Shown here piece after piece: positions 9,601 to 19,000 of a stretch of 59,118 bases of DNA. The DNA comes from Oxalobacteraceae bacterium (GTDB lineage Bacteria > Pseudomonadota > Gammaproteobacteria > Burkholderiales > Burkholderiaceae_D), in the NCBI GenBank assembly GCA_025352145.1, contig JANXTY010000005.1:1-59118 (forward strand), written 5' to 3'. Numbering within the stretch: the first letter of the stretch is position 1; every line of letters starts with the position of its first letter. Under the pieces are notes generated by a model. That model did not search any database, was not told the DNA's origin, and saw only the letters and a program-made list of their open reading frames with translations. Made by a program: the position numbers and the translations under genes.

Positions 9601-9747
9601 TTGCCGCTGGCTTTTGCCATTGGAAAAGGATCGGAGATGCAGCAACCGCTGGCGATTGCCATTATCTCTGGCCTGGTGGTGCAATTGCCGCTAGTGTTGT
9701 TGCTGATGCCGGTGTTGTTTCATTTGATGCGAAACCAGAAGAATTAA
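6667..9747 (+). CDS. RND-family efflux permease
   Basis: A 1026-residue inner-membrane proton-driven exporter of the AcrB/CusA superfamily, full length for the family. Twelve membrane segments in two repeats and two large periplasmic loops can be read. TM4 carries paired aspartates (D413-D414 in GLIIDDAIVMIE), the proton-relay arrangement of hydrophobe/amphiphile exporters. The MPAMDEGGF stretch after TM7 is shared with the CusA side of the family. It ends the efflux operon. A YncE-like gene and a QseBC-type pair follow on the same strand and probably belong to the same regulon (inference). Confidence 0.92.
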   Translation: MSMQENRTANTQVNTRIGSWTQSHRRSILFLLLMLALAGVVAAFRLPVSLFPTVDFPRAVVSIDVGDQPAEQMEMLVTRPVEEAVRRVPGVRKVRSTTSRGSAEVSVNFDWGRDMASSALQVNAAIAQIQAQLPNGTEVSTRLMDPTVFPILAYSLVSDTLSPVQMRDLAEYQLRPLLSSVDGVSRVQIQGGALEEVRVTADPAKLKAYDLTLDDVSRMLAATNIVTAVGKLEDHYKLYLVVSNTRPENLEQVRQTVLRNPANALVRLADVATVEQSTAPEWTRVTADGRDAVLFSVYQQPGSNSVQIARDIKAKLANYRSALPAGVAIASWYDQSELVLESATSVRDAVLIGIALSAIVLLVFLRNVKVTVIAIIVVPAVLATTVVLLYVLGMSFNMMTLGGMAAAVGLIIDDAIVMIEHIIRRLQGGQGHMHARVMAAALEFVQPLAGSSASTLVIFVPLAFLSGVTGAFFKALSLTMAAALFISFLVTWLAVPLLADHFLNARDAQLHPDSRLIVWLHRHYRRILQALIARPMLLLPGVAPLLLAGALAFHFVGSGFMPAMDEGGFVLDYRSAPGTALSETDRLLRQVEQIVRSTPDVASYSRRTGSGLGGGLNEANEGDFFIRLKPGERRPVEVVMDDIRGRVEHNVPGLKIEMAQLMEDLIGDLTAVPQPVEIKLFADSPEVLAKVAQEVAARIGKINGVVDVKNGINPAGDALDIHIDAVKAAFEGMDPDAITKNLESVISGTVVTRIASGVKMVGVRVWVPKTVRATDTDLRNLLIRAPDGHLFPLQRVATVRAITGQAQIARENLKRMVAVTARISGRDLGSVIADVKQVMSQEKLMPAGSYYVLGGLYEQQQIAFQGLLAVFAAAVALVFLLLLFMYESFRIALSILIVALLAVSAVFIGLWMTHTELNISAMMGMTMIIGMVTEVAIFYYSEQQDLEETTPGITGLIEAGVNRMRPITMTTLAAILTLLPLAFAIGKGSEMQQPLAIAIISGLVVQLPLVLLLMPVLFHLMRNQKN

Positions 9748-9848
9748 TCCTAACACTATATTTTTTTGCCCCGCGTGCGCTGATATGTACTGATTCCAGT
9801 GAAATTTTTACGCGGTTTTTTTACTCTCAACCAGGGAAGCACCACACC

Positions 9849-10847
9849 ATGAAAATCATCATCAACAATGCACTACGTATCGGCCTGATGGCCGCTGCCT
9901 TCTTATGGGTATCCGCATTAGTATCCGAGGCGCAAGCCGCATCCCCCTATTCGGTCCAGCAGCGCTGGGCACTGGGCGAATCTGGCCGCTGGGATTATCT
10001 CGATGTTGATCCGGTGCGCCATCGCCTGTATGTGTCGCGCGGCGATCATGTGCAGGTGCTGGAACTGCCTTCCGGCAAACCGCTTGGCGCGATCGCTAAC
10101 ACAGCCGGGGTGCATGGCGTTGCGTTTGCACAGGATCTCAAGCTGGGTTTTACCAGTAATGGCCGCGCCGATAGTGTGACGGTATTTGACCTGGATACCC
10201 TGAAGGTGCAGAAAGAAGTGAAAGTATCGGGCGGCAATCCAGATGCCATTTTGTATGATCCGCCTTCGCATAAACTCTATACATTCAATGGCAAGACCGC
10301 CAATGTGACCGTGTTTGACGCGGTCGCCATGACAGTGCTGGCAACCATCAAAGTCAATGGTCGCCCCGAATTTGCCGTGAGCGATAACGCCGGAAAAATT
10401 TATCTGAATATCGAAGACAAGTCGGAGATTGCCGTGATCGATGTCGCGACCGACAAGGTCATTGCGCAATGGCCGCTGACTGGCTGTAATGAACCAACCG
10501 GGATCGCACTCGACACGCAGCATGCTCGCCTATTTTCGGTATGCCAGAATAAGGTAATGGCAGTGACCGATACGACGGATGGACACCACATTGCCGCCGT
10601 CGTGATTGGCGACCATCCCGATGCTGTCATCTACGACCCGGCGACTGCGACCGTGTTTTCATCGAATGGTGGTGCCGGAGGTTCACTCAGCATCATTCAT
10701 CAGGACGATGCCGATCACTACACGCCAATGACGCCATTAGTCACTGAGAATGGTGCGAAGACCATGGCGATGGATCATGTCAGTAAAGAGATTTATTTGC
10801 CCGCTGGTTTGAATAAGGTCTTTACCGTTCTGGTTGCCGCACCTTGA
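9849..10847 (+). CDS. YncE-like periplasmic beta-propeller protein
   Basis: A 332-residue secreted protein with a signal peptide (residues 1-30, ending SEAQA) and repeated blades of the kind VFDLDTLKV...VKVSGGNPDAILYDP, VFDAVAMTV...IKVNGRPEFAVSD, AVIDVATDKV. This is the YncE / seven-bladed propeller family of periplasmic proteins whose biochemical role is not settled. It lies 101 bases after the RND permease and upstream of a response-regulator gene; I see this as a linked stress or envelope module, by position only. Confidence 0.8.
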   Translation: MKIIINNALRIGLMAAAFLWVSALVSEAQAASPYSVQQRWALGESGRWDYLDVDPVRHRLYVSRGDHVQVLELPSGKPLGAIANTAGVHGVAFAQDLKLGFTSNGRADSVTVFDLDTLKVQKEVKVSGGNPDAILYDPPSHKLYTFNGKTANVTVFDAVAMTVLATIKVNGRPEFAVSDNAGKIYLNIEDKSEIAVIDVATDKVIAQWPLTGCNEPTGIALDTQHARLFSVCQNKVMAVTDTTDGHHIAAVVIGDHPDAVIYDPATATVFSSNGGAGGSLSIIHQDDADHYTPMTPLVTENGAKTMAMDHVSKEIYLPAGLNKVFTVLVAAP

Positions 10848-10956
10848 TCATCGGATCGGTGTTTTTAATGGCCCTGGACGATAATAGCCCCATATGAGAG
10901 GCATCGACTCCTGTTGATCCGGGGGAGTCGGGATATACGCAGACAAAGGGCAGCGC

Positions 10957-11616
10957 ATGAAATTGCTATTGGTAGAAGATGATCCGATGATAGGTGAAAG
11001 CGTGGCAGAGGCGCTGCACGGCGAGAATTATGCGGTCGATTGGATACGCGATGGCCGCAGCGCTGAATTGGCCGTCACTTCGGCTGAATATGACCTCATC
11101 TTGCTTGATTTGGGTTTGCCAAAAATGTCCGGCCTTGATTTTCTGCGCCACTATCGCGGCCAGAGCGGTGATGCGCCGGTCTTGATTATGACTGCGCGCG
11201 ACAGCACGCCCGCACGTGTTGAAGGACTCGATGCGGGTGCCGACGATTACCTGATCAAACCCTTCGACCTCGATGAATTGATGGCGCGTATTCGGGCGCT
11301 GTTGCGGCGCAGGGCTGGGCGTACGCAACCCATTATTTCCCACGGTCCATTGACGCTCAATCTCGCCACGCATGAAGTGACACTGGCGAATACGCCGGTG
11401 CATTTATCCGCGCGTGAATTTTCGGTACTGCGGGCATTGTTGGATTCCCCCGGCAGCGTACTCTCGAAAAACCAGCTGGAAGAAAAGCTGTATGGATGGA
11501 ATGAGGAAATCGAAAGCAATACGATTGATGTCTACATCCATCATCTTCGTAAAAAATTAGGTGCCAATTTCATTAAAAATGTACGTGGCGTGGGCTATAA
11601 AGTGACATCCGCATGA
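10957..11616 (+). CDS. OmpR/PhoB-family response regulator (QseB/PmrA-like)
   Basis: A 219-residue DNA-binding response regulator. The receiver domain occupies residues 1-115 with acidic pocket E7-D8-D9, phospho-acceptor Asp51 in LLDLGLPKMSG and Lys in DYLIKPFD. The winged-helix effector covers about 125-219, with the TIDVYIHHLRKKLG recognition helix and the terminal RGVGYKV signature. Its stop overlaps the kinase start (ATGA), so both are translated as a pair. A likely target is the upstream RND/YncE block or itself, by proximity. Confidence 0.93.
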   Translation: MKLLLVEDDPMIGESVAEALHGENYAVDWIRDGRSAELAVTSAEYDLILLDLGLPKMSGLDFLRHYRGQSGDAPVLIMTARDSTPARVEGLDAGADDYLIKPFDLDELMARIRALLRRRAGRTQPIISHGPLTLNLATHEVTLANTPVHLSAREFSVLRALLDSPGSVLSKNQLEEKLYGWNEEIESNTIDVYIHHLRKKLGANFIKNVRGVGYKVTSA

Positions 11617-12938
11617 AGACGATCCGGGCGCAACTGTTGATCGGCCTTTCCTGTTGCACGGTTGCCTGCGCATTGGTCGCAGGGGCTGGGTTGTACAAGC
11701 AAGTACGTAAAGAGGCGAATGAATTATCCGACCTACAGATGAGGGAAATAGCGTATGCGCTGCCGAATGTATTCGGTTCGAATACCGTATTGCCAGCAAC
11801 TGAAGATCCTGAGGCGGAACTTGTCATTCAAGTGTGGGATCAGCAAGATACGTTATTGTATTCATCGCGACCGCAAGCGGCTATTCCGCGCTACCGTTTA
11901 AGTGGATTCCAGTCCGTCAAACTGAACGGCGAGCGCTGGCGTATTTATGGAGAAACGCGGCATGAACGTTTTGTCCAGATATCGCAACCTATGGAAGTAC
12001 GCCAAGAACTGGCTCAAGATATGACCCGGCGGATTTCGATTCCCCTGCTGGTTTTTCTGGTGGTGTTGAGTGGTTTAATCTGGGTCATCGTCGGACGTGC
12101 CTTGCGCCCGTTGAATCGAGTGGCGACGGCCGTGGCGGGGCGCTCGCCCAATGCCCTGCAGCCGCTCGAGCTGGGCGGCCTGCCACCGGAACTCAAGCCG
12201 ATTGTCGAATCGTTGAATCAGTTGTTGCTAAAGATAGATCAGGCGATGACTGCCCAGCGCAATTTTGTGGCTGATGCGGCGCACGAACTGCGTTCTCCAC
12301 TGACTGCTTTGAAGTTGCAATTGCAGTTGGCTGAACGTGCCGGCACTGACGAATTACGTGTCGCCGCATTTGCAAAATTGCATGAGCGGTTGGATCGTTC
12401 CAATCATCTGGTGCAGCAGTTATTAACCCTGGCGCGCAATGAACCTGGTCAGGTGCCAGCGCGTTTGAGCACCGTCGATTTACATCAGCTGGCCCAATGG
12501 GTTGTCGCTAATCAATCCACGTATGCGGAAAGCAGGGAAATTGATTTGGGTGTCGAAGCCGATTCGGTAGCGGTGCTGATAGAAGGGGATGCGGATGGAC
12601 TACGCGTCCTTCTCAATAATCTGGTTGACAACGCCTTGCGCTACACGCAAGTCGGTGGTCAGGTCGACGTGATGTCGTGCGTGGAGGAGGGGCATCCCCT
12701 ATTGCGTGTCCAGGATAATGGCCCCGGTGTGCCGGAACCAGAACGCGCACGCTTGTTCGACCGTTTCTATCGACCCGACGGCAATACGGTCTGGGGTTGC
12801 GGTTTAGGGATGTCGATTGTGAAAAATATTGCTGATTTTCACCACGCCGATATTCGTCTGTCTGAGAATGTGGGTGGTATTGGATTTATGGTTACCTTGG
12901 TTTTTCAGCCTGCTTCGACGCCGGACAGCACTACATGA
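11613..12938 (+). CDS. sensor histidine kinase (QseC/PmrB-like)
   Basis: A 441-residue inner-membrane sensor kinase partnered with the regulator just upstream. TM1 is near residues 8-25, the periplasmic sensor spans about 30-135, and TM2 is near 140-160. The H-box ADAAHELRSPLTALK holds the phosphorylated His224. The N-box (NNLVDNALRYT), G1 (VQDNGPGVP) and G2 (GCGLGMSIVKNIA) boxes of the ATPase domain are intact. The signal sensed is unknown. Confidence 0.92.
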   Translation: MKTIRAQLLIGLSCCTVACALVAGAGLYKQVRKEANELSDLQMREIAYALPNVFGSNTVLPATEDPEAELVIQVWDQQDTLLYSSRPQAAIPRYRLSGFQSVKLNGERWRIYGETRHERFVQISQPMEVRQELAQDMTRRISIPLLVFLVVLSGLIWVIVGRALRPLNRVATAVAGRSPNALQPLELGGLPPELKPIVESLNQLLLKIDQAMTAQRNFVADAAHELRSPLTALKLQLQLAERAGTDELRVAAFAKLHERLDRSNHLVQQLLTLARNEPGQVPARLSTVDLHQLAQWVVANQSTYAESREIDLGVEADSVAVLIEGDADGLRVLLNNLVDNALRYTQVGGQVDVMSCVEEGHPLLRVQDNGPGVPEPERARLFDRFYRPDGNTVWGCGLGMSIVKNIADFHHADIRLSENVGGIGFMVTLVFQPASTPDSTT

Positions 12939-13108
12939 GGCTGTATTTATTCTCTTTCTCATAAACGAATCCACGCCCCCCGGTTCAATTTCTGCCCCTG
13001 TTTTGAAGATCGGATTTCAGGCACCAGTCGACCGGTTGCGCTTCTCGATCCACGATTTCGGCGCTCGCTACAGGTGGGCAGAAGTCTCTAAGGCACGATG
13101 CAATTTTC

Positions 13109-14293
13109 TTAGATAATACCAATGTCGCGTGTTTTTGCACCCGGAAATATTTCTTCAAGCTGGTTTGTATTGAGGCCATACATCCGCGCAAACAAGCCGC
13201 CAAAAATACTGCGATATTCATTGAGTACGGGGTAATCCCTTTTTTGAAAAAGGGTCGCTTGTTCTACCCGGACCTGCTCACCTAACATGTTCCCCCCTTG
13301 AATCCCGCCACCGAGAATCCAATAGACTGAACCGTGGCCGTGGTCGGTACCGCGGTTACCGTTTTCCCGGAAAGTTCTACCGAATTCACTGACGACGATG
13401 GTCACCGTGTCGCGCCATTCATTCCCCATTTCTTGCGCAAAACCCGCCAGGCCCCGTCCCAATTCATCCAAACGTCCCGCCAAATAACCGCTAGCGCCCC
13501 CTTCGCCTACGTGCGTATCCCAACCGCCGACGTCGATAAAGCCGATGTTGTATTTATCTTTCATGAGCTTGGCAATGCGGCGCGCTTCTAACTCAAATCC
13601 TTTGGCAGTGATCGCGTTTCGGTTCGCGGCATCCATCTCGCTTGCCATTTCGCGCATCACGTCGTCTCGCACGATGAAGCCTTCATTGACTTGTTGCGAG
13701 AGCCCGGTACCTTTGTACATCGAGGCGATAATGCTGCTTTGCCGATTATCGACGGCTGATTTTGCGAGGGTGCGTAAGGCGGCGTTTGGCACTTGCAGAT
13801 TTCCCTGAAGTATGAAGGGAAGTCGGTCGGTGAATGAGATAGATCCAATGCCATTTAAGGTTGCAGCGAGTCGATTCAGAAAGCCGGAGCGATAATTTTT
13901 GGAACGATCCAAGGGCTGACCGAGTTCGATGCTGTCTTGTGTTTCGAAGTGACTGCGGGACACGTCGTCGGTTCCGGAAAAGGGAATGAACGCGGCTTGT
14001 CCATTGGTAAATAGAGGGAAAATACTTTCTCGCAAAACCGGATGCAATCCCCAATCGGCATTTAATGGCAGCGCCGAATTTAATTCCGTACTGGGGCGCG
14101 CAATTGCGATATTGGGGCGCGAATCATAATAGAACTGGCTGGATATAGGGATTAGCAAATTAGCGGCATCGTAACCGCCCCGCAAAAAAACAAACAGAAG
14201 GCGCGTCTTGGTGGCGGGCGCAGCCATTAAGCTGCCTGCCACCGATAACATCGGCAGCGCAGCGAGGGTTTTGAGTGTGTCGCGACGGTTCAT
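13109..14293 (-). CDS. DUF1501 family exported protein
   Basis: A 394-residue protein of the DUF1501 family (sulfatase-like/alkaline phosphatase fold, function unknown). The N-terminus NRRDTLK followed by a hydrophobic stretch resembles a Tat signal peptide. Family stretches FVFLRGGYDAANLL, DVGGWDTHVGEGG and VVSEFGRTFRENGNRGTDHG are clear; the last two are metal-site-like. It starts 14 bases after the DUF1800 gene stops, and DUF1800-DUF1501 pairs are common in many bacteria, implying a joint but uncharacterised role. Confidence 0.9.
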   Translation of the reverse strand: MNRRDTLKTLAALPMLSVAGSLMAAPATKTRLLFVFLRGGYDAANLLIPISSQFYYDSRPNIAIARPSTELNSALPLNADWGLHPVLRESIFPLFTNGQAAFIPFSGTDDVSRSHFETQDSIELGQPLDRSKNYRSGFLNRLAATLNGIGSISFTDRLPFILQGNLQVPNAALRTLAKSAVDNRQSSIIASMYKGTGLSQQVNEGFIVRDDVMREMASEMDAANRNAITAKGFELEARRIAKLMKDKYNIGFIDVGGWDTHVGEGGASGYLAGRLDELGRGLAGFAQEMGNEWRDTVTIVVSEFGRTFRENGNRGTDHGHGSVYWILGGGIQGGNMLGEQVRVEQATLFQKRDYPVLNEYRSIFGGLFARMYGLNTNQLEEIFPGAKTRDIGII

Positions 14294-14307
14294 GATGTCT
14301 ACTCCGG

Positions 14308-15870
14308 TTAGCGGTTCATCATTTCAGGGGAGGACAGGAGAAAGGTATTCCATTCTTGCGGTGAGCCTGCCTGTTCCAATGCTTGGCGGGTCACGGGACT
14401 CAATTTTTTTTGCATGGATTGGAAGTACAGGGCATTGGCTAATTGTGGAAATGCGGGACGCTCCTGCGCTTGTGGTCCGTCCGTTTTGAATAAACCTGCA
14501 CTGCCGGAGCCGATGGCCTTGGCGATTTCGAAACGGGTCGTCATTTGTCCCGAACTTGCCCAATCGGCCTCGACCAGGGAATAACCGTCCGGTGTTTGCC
14601 GGCCATAGAGCGGTTCTCCCATCCGGCTTAACCAGTTAATCATTGGGTCTGCGTTCAAGATGGGTTTGTCGTCGTAGGCCAGCCGGACGGCGGAGACAAC
14701 GTAATGCATGGGATCTTTGAATTTATGGCCGAGAGACTGTGTAAATTCAGTTGACTCAAACAGTGCTTGCAAGGTTGCTGCAATGTCGCCATCGGACTTC
14801 AGAAAAACTTGCGACAGCCGTTCGACTAATTCGACCGAGGGGTTATCAGAGACAAAAAACACGGCCAATTTCCGACTGACAAAATGGGCAGTGGATGGGT
14901 GACGGCTGAGAAGATCGAGGGCTTCATCGAGTTCGGCTAATCCTCGACCTTGTACCTTGTTGCCAAGAAGCTGCTTGTCGCCATAATCATGTCGATTCGG
15001 ATTAAATTCAAACAGTCCCTGACGCACATATTGCGCCTGCAATTCTTTTTTTATTTTTGGTGGATCAGTTCCTAAATTAACACCTACGCCGGTCAGGATA
15101 TGCGCCAGTTCTTGCACGTCTTTTTGCGTATATCCGCCATTGACGCCGAGCGTGTGTAGCTCCATGAGTTCGCGCGCATAATTTTCATTGATGTGATTGA
15201 CGGCATTTTGGTCATTATCGAGATAGCGCAACATCACCGGATGATGCACTGTCGCTGCTAACAGATCACGGAATTTTCCGAGAGCATGAGAACGAATCGC
15301 ATGTTCTTCATAGTCGCCTAGCATGACGCGCAGATTGTGTTTTCCCTGATGTACGCTGAAATGATTCATCCAGAACCAGGTCATTTGTTCTTGTAACTGG
15401 TTTGAAGAATAAATCGCGCGCAGCAAAGAGCGGGTGGCAGCCTCTCGTACCAAGAGATTCAGCTCTTTCTGGTAGGCTTGTTGTGCCATTTTTTTCTCTG
15501 CATTGTCCTTTATCGCATCGGACGTTTTGCGCTTTTGTTCCATGTCTTGCACCAGTTGTTCAAGCGAACGCTGGGTGATCGTCATTGCGTTAATTTGGGC
15601 CTGAATGGGTTCGGGCAATCGCGCCGTATCGGGATGGAATTGTTGCTCCATATAGCGGCTTAAACCGAGGTTGCCCGCTTGTTGCATCGTGGAGGAATTC
15701 ATACCCCAGGTGAGGCGATTAAGCAGAGTTGCGGCATCGCTATTGGCGGGGGACATGTTGCTGTCGGTGGATAGCCCGGATTCGACAGGGGATGTGGCGC
15801 AGCCAGAAAGAAAAAGCACCGGAATGCTGACCATGCTTAGGGCGATTTTAAAATAACGTAAACCCATCAT
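14308..15870 (-). CDS. DUF1800 family lipoprotein
   Basis: A 520-residue DUF1800 protein of unknown function. The lipobox LSGC (Cys at about residue 24) makes it a lipoprotein. Recognisable family segments are LLNRLTWGMNSS near the start of the domain, TWFWMNHFSVHQGK, NENYARELMELHTLGVNGGYTQ-type motif and the C-terminal region ending LLSSPEMMNR. Two ATG codons stand in tandem; AGGAA lies 7 bases before the first. It is the first gene of a two-gene operon with DUF1501. Confidence 0.9.
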   Translation of the reverse strand: MMGLRYFKIALSMVSIPVLFLSGCATSPVESGLSTDSNMSPANSDAATLLNRLTWGMNSSTMQQAGNLGLSRYMEQQFHPDTARLPEPIQAQINAMTITQRSLEQLVQDMEQKRKTSDAIKDNAEKKMAQQAYQKELNLLVREAATRSLLRAIYSSNQLQEQMTWFWMNHFSVHQGKHNLRVMLGDYEEHAIRSHALGKFRDLLAATVHHPVMLRYLDNDQNAVNHINENYARELMELHTLGVNGGYTQKDVQELAHILTGVGVNLGTDPPKIKKELQAQYVRQGLFEFNPNRHDYGDKQLLGNKVQGRGLAELDEALDLLSRHPSTAHFVSRKLAVFFVSDNPSVELVERLSQVFLKSDGDIAATLQALFESTEFTQSLGHKFKDPMHYVVSAVRLAYDDKPILNADPMINWLSRMGEPLYGRQTPDGYSLVEADWASSGQMTTRFEIAKAIGSGSAGLFKTDGPQAQERPAFPQLANALYFQSMQKKLSPVTRQALEQAGSPQEWNTFLLSSPEMMNR

Positions 15871-16045
15871 ATGCAGTTCCTATTTCGTTGGACCTTCAAA
15901 AAACAATGGCGCAGCTATTTAACAGAATGTGGTTATGCGATCCTCTTGCGATCAATTGAGGAGAGGGCGAGAAGCCCCCCGCAGGAAAAATGTAATTGAC
16001 TCCCTGCATTCCCTTTTTTCAGGTGCGGACGTTGAGGGATTCGCC

Positions 16046-19000
16046 TCAATTACAATACATTTTTGGTGTCGCATTGTCGGCTTTCGCGCCTGTTGTCCCC
16101 CATCCATTGGCGCCTTTATTGTCCTCTGTTCCAGCAGCACCAGAATCAGTACCAGCATTAGCGCTTTTCCCGATGTTGTCTCCTTGCTTGTCTTTAGTTC
16201 CCGAATCAGCACTTTTCCCAATGGTCGTCAAAGCGGCCACTGTTGGAATTGATATTGGAATTGATGTATTAATGATGTCGAGCGTGGAATTGAGCGCCTG
16301 GATAAACGAAGAGTCCGTATTAATTTTGGTAGAGGGCAAGACTGCCTCGCATCCGGCCTGTGTCGGTGTCGCAGCGCAGGCGCTGACGGAAGGAAGGACG
16401 ACAGTGCAACCGCTTAAAGTCGGTATCGATACGCATTGAGCCAGCGTGGGCAGCACTACGCTGCAACCGGGAAGAGAAGGTTTGGACGTACAAGCGGACA
16501 GGGTCGGTAACACCACGTTACAGCCGGATGCTGTGGGGGTTGCTGTGCAGGTGGCGATGGTGGGCAATACCACACTACAACCGGATGTCGCGGGTGTCGC
16601 AATGCAAACAGCCAGAGTAGGCAGCACGACACTGCAACCGGCTGCCGTGGGCGTCGCAATGCAAACAGCCAGAGTAGGTAACACGGCGCTGCAACCCAGA
16701 GTCGATGGAGCCGCAGTGCAGATGGCGATAGTGGGCAGTACGACACTGCAACCCGGTGTAGAGGGCGTTGCTATGCAGGCAGCCAGGGTTGGCAGTACGG
16801 CACTGCAACCAAGGGTCGAGGGGGTTAAAGTACATACGGCAATGGTGGGTAGTACAACGCTGCAACCGGAGGTAGATGGGGTTGCCGTGCAGGTCGCGAT
16901 GGTCGGCAGAACGACAGTGCAACCGGGCGCGGAGGGCGTTGTGATGCAAGCAGCAAGAGTGGGTAACACGGCGCTGCAACCAGGGGTGGTCGGCACTGAT
17001 GTACAGGTGACGAGGGTGGGTAACACGACGCTGCAACCGGCAGTCGATGGCGTTACTGTGCAGATGGCGATGGTGGGGAGTACAGCACTGCAACCCGGCG
17101 TTGAAGGTGTGGCCGTACATGTTGCGATGGTCGGCAGTATTACGCTGCAACCCAAAGCGGAGGGTGTCGATGTACAGGTGGCGATGGATGGCAGTACGGC
17201 AGCGCAGCCTGCCAATGTTGGACTAGCGATACACGCAGCCAGGGTCGGTGGCGGGGTGCCGTGCCAAAAAGGCAGGTTCGTTACTACGCCGCTTGTCGTA
17301 GCCGTGCCTGCCCCGGTGATGGGGCCGTCGGCACGTAGCAAAATACCGCCGCTGCCTGTGGTTACACTGGCTGTTTGATTCAATGAAGTTGTGAAGCCGC
17401 CTGCTGCTGTCAGGCTAATTGCCCCAGATCCCGAGGCCGTTACACCGGTACCGCTAATCACCAATGGTCCAGAATTGAATACGGTGACATTTCCTCCCGG
17501 CGCACTGTTGACGATATTGGTAACGGTCAGCGTTCCTGCATTGGTGATGTCAATTGGATTTGCCATCGCATTGGTTGCAGCAAGGCTGCTGACGGTTGTA
17601 TTGAGAGGGCCGATACCGGAATACGCTGTGAGGGATAAGGTGCTGCCGCTAATGTTGCCTGCGCCAGAGATCGCGCCGCTGAAGGCGTTCAAAGTAACGG
17701 CCCCGGTTCCCGCATTGATCACTCCAGTGGGGATAACGGATCCGGCACTCGACTTCAATACTACGCTGCCGCCACCCGAAGTTACTCCGACGATGGCCGC
17801 CACACTGCCCACGTTGAGTGAACTGGAGTCGGTGAAAGTAAGATTGCCGCCGCCGGTCTGTGCAGCAAAATTGGTGACACTATTACTCGATGCGCTCAAA
17901 TCAACATTGCCGGTAGTGCCGACACCTAAATTAGTTGCAGTGATGACCCCGCTCGGTGAATTGATACTACCGCCGGTTAGTGTCACGGTACTTCCCGATA
18001 AGGTGCCCGTGTTGGTCAATGTTTTGGCGGTTCCGAATGACAGATCCAAATTAGAAGTGCCGGTGGCGATGTTGGTGCCTATGGTGAGGTTGCCGGATGC
18101 AAGAATGGCGACCGGTGTATTCGGCATGAGGGTGAAGCTGGATGAAAAAGCAGCGTCGCCCGTATGGTTGATGTACACGCCGCCCGGCCCGCCGGTTTGA
18201 CCAATCGTAAAATTGGCAATCGCTGCGCCAATCGAACTGGTGTTGAGTTTGGTGGCAGCAGAACCGATTTTTCCGCTGCTATCGGGTTGTAGCTGAAAGA
18301 AATTAGCGGTGAGCAGACCATTCCCGAACAGGTCTCCCGATGCCCCTGCTTTCAGTTTCAGGATGCTGGTTGCATTTCCCAACGTGATGGGCCCGGCGAG
18401 CGTGAGCGTATTTGCGCCAGTGGTTTCAATATCTACATTAGAGCCAGCAGCGGGAGAAGCTTGGCTCACGGAGTTGATGACCAGTGCCCCATTATTGATG
18501 AGAGTGAGGGGCGCTGAAGCGACAGTGGCGGTCTGCGATACGCTTAAGGCATTGACTACGACATCTTTGATTAACTGGATGCTGGAGTCTGCGGTAACAA
18601 AAAGATTATTCCCCCTGATTCTACCCGAGCCTGCATCCAGTACTTTACCGCCAATACCCGTCGCCTTCAGAGAAATATTGCTGGTACCCGCATCCACGCC
18701 ATAGGTGCCATCGGCGACTGTCAGGTTGCCGACGGTGGTGGTGATCGCGATCTGCTTATTGTTTGTCTTTACGCCAAATGAACCATTGACGGTAGAAATT
18801 GTGAGGGGAGCAGCATTGGTGAATTGAAAGCCGGTACCGGATAATCCTGCCCAGCCTGCTAATGTAGTGACTGCGTTGCCCGCATTATTTAAGGTAACAG
18901 TACCCGACGTTGAATAGGCAAAAAGCTGTGAGGTAGAAATGGGCGCAGTCTGGGTAATGTTGCCGGAGCCAATATTGTTAAACAAAACGAGGGTGCCTGA

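Noticed and set aside
16328-17233. Regular 57-bp repeats as a possible CRISPR array
   Set aside because: Units are contiguous coding repeats without unique spacers, and no cas genes are present.
16446-17378. Long plus-strand open frame (310 codons) opposite the exoprotein repeats
   Set aside because: It is the antisense of the 57-bp repeat array; its openness follows from the repeat's composition. No RBS, and the minus-strand gene has full family support.
17391-18200. Plus-strand open frame of 269 codons
   Set aside because: Antisense shadow of the beta-helix part of the TpsA gene, rich in Pro/Val/Leu as expected from a shadow.
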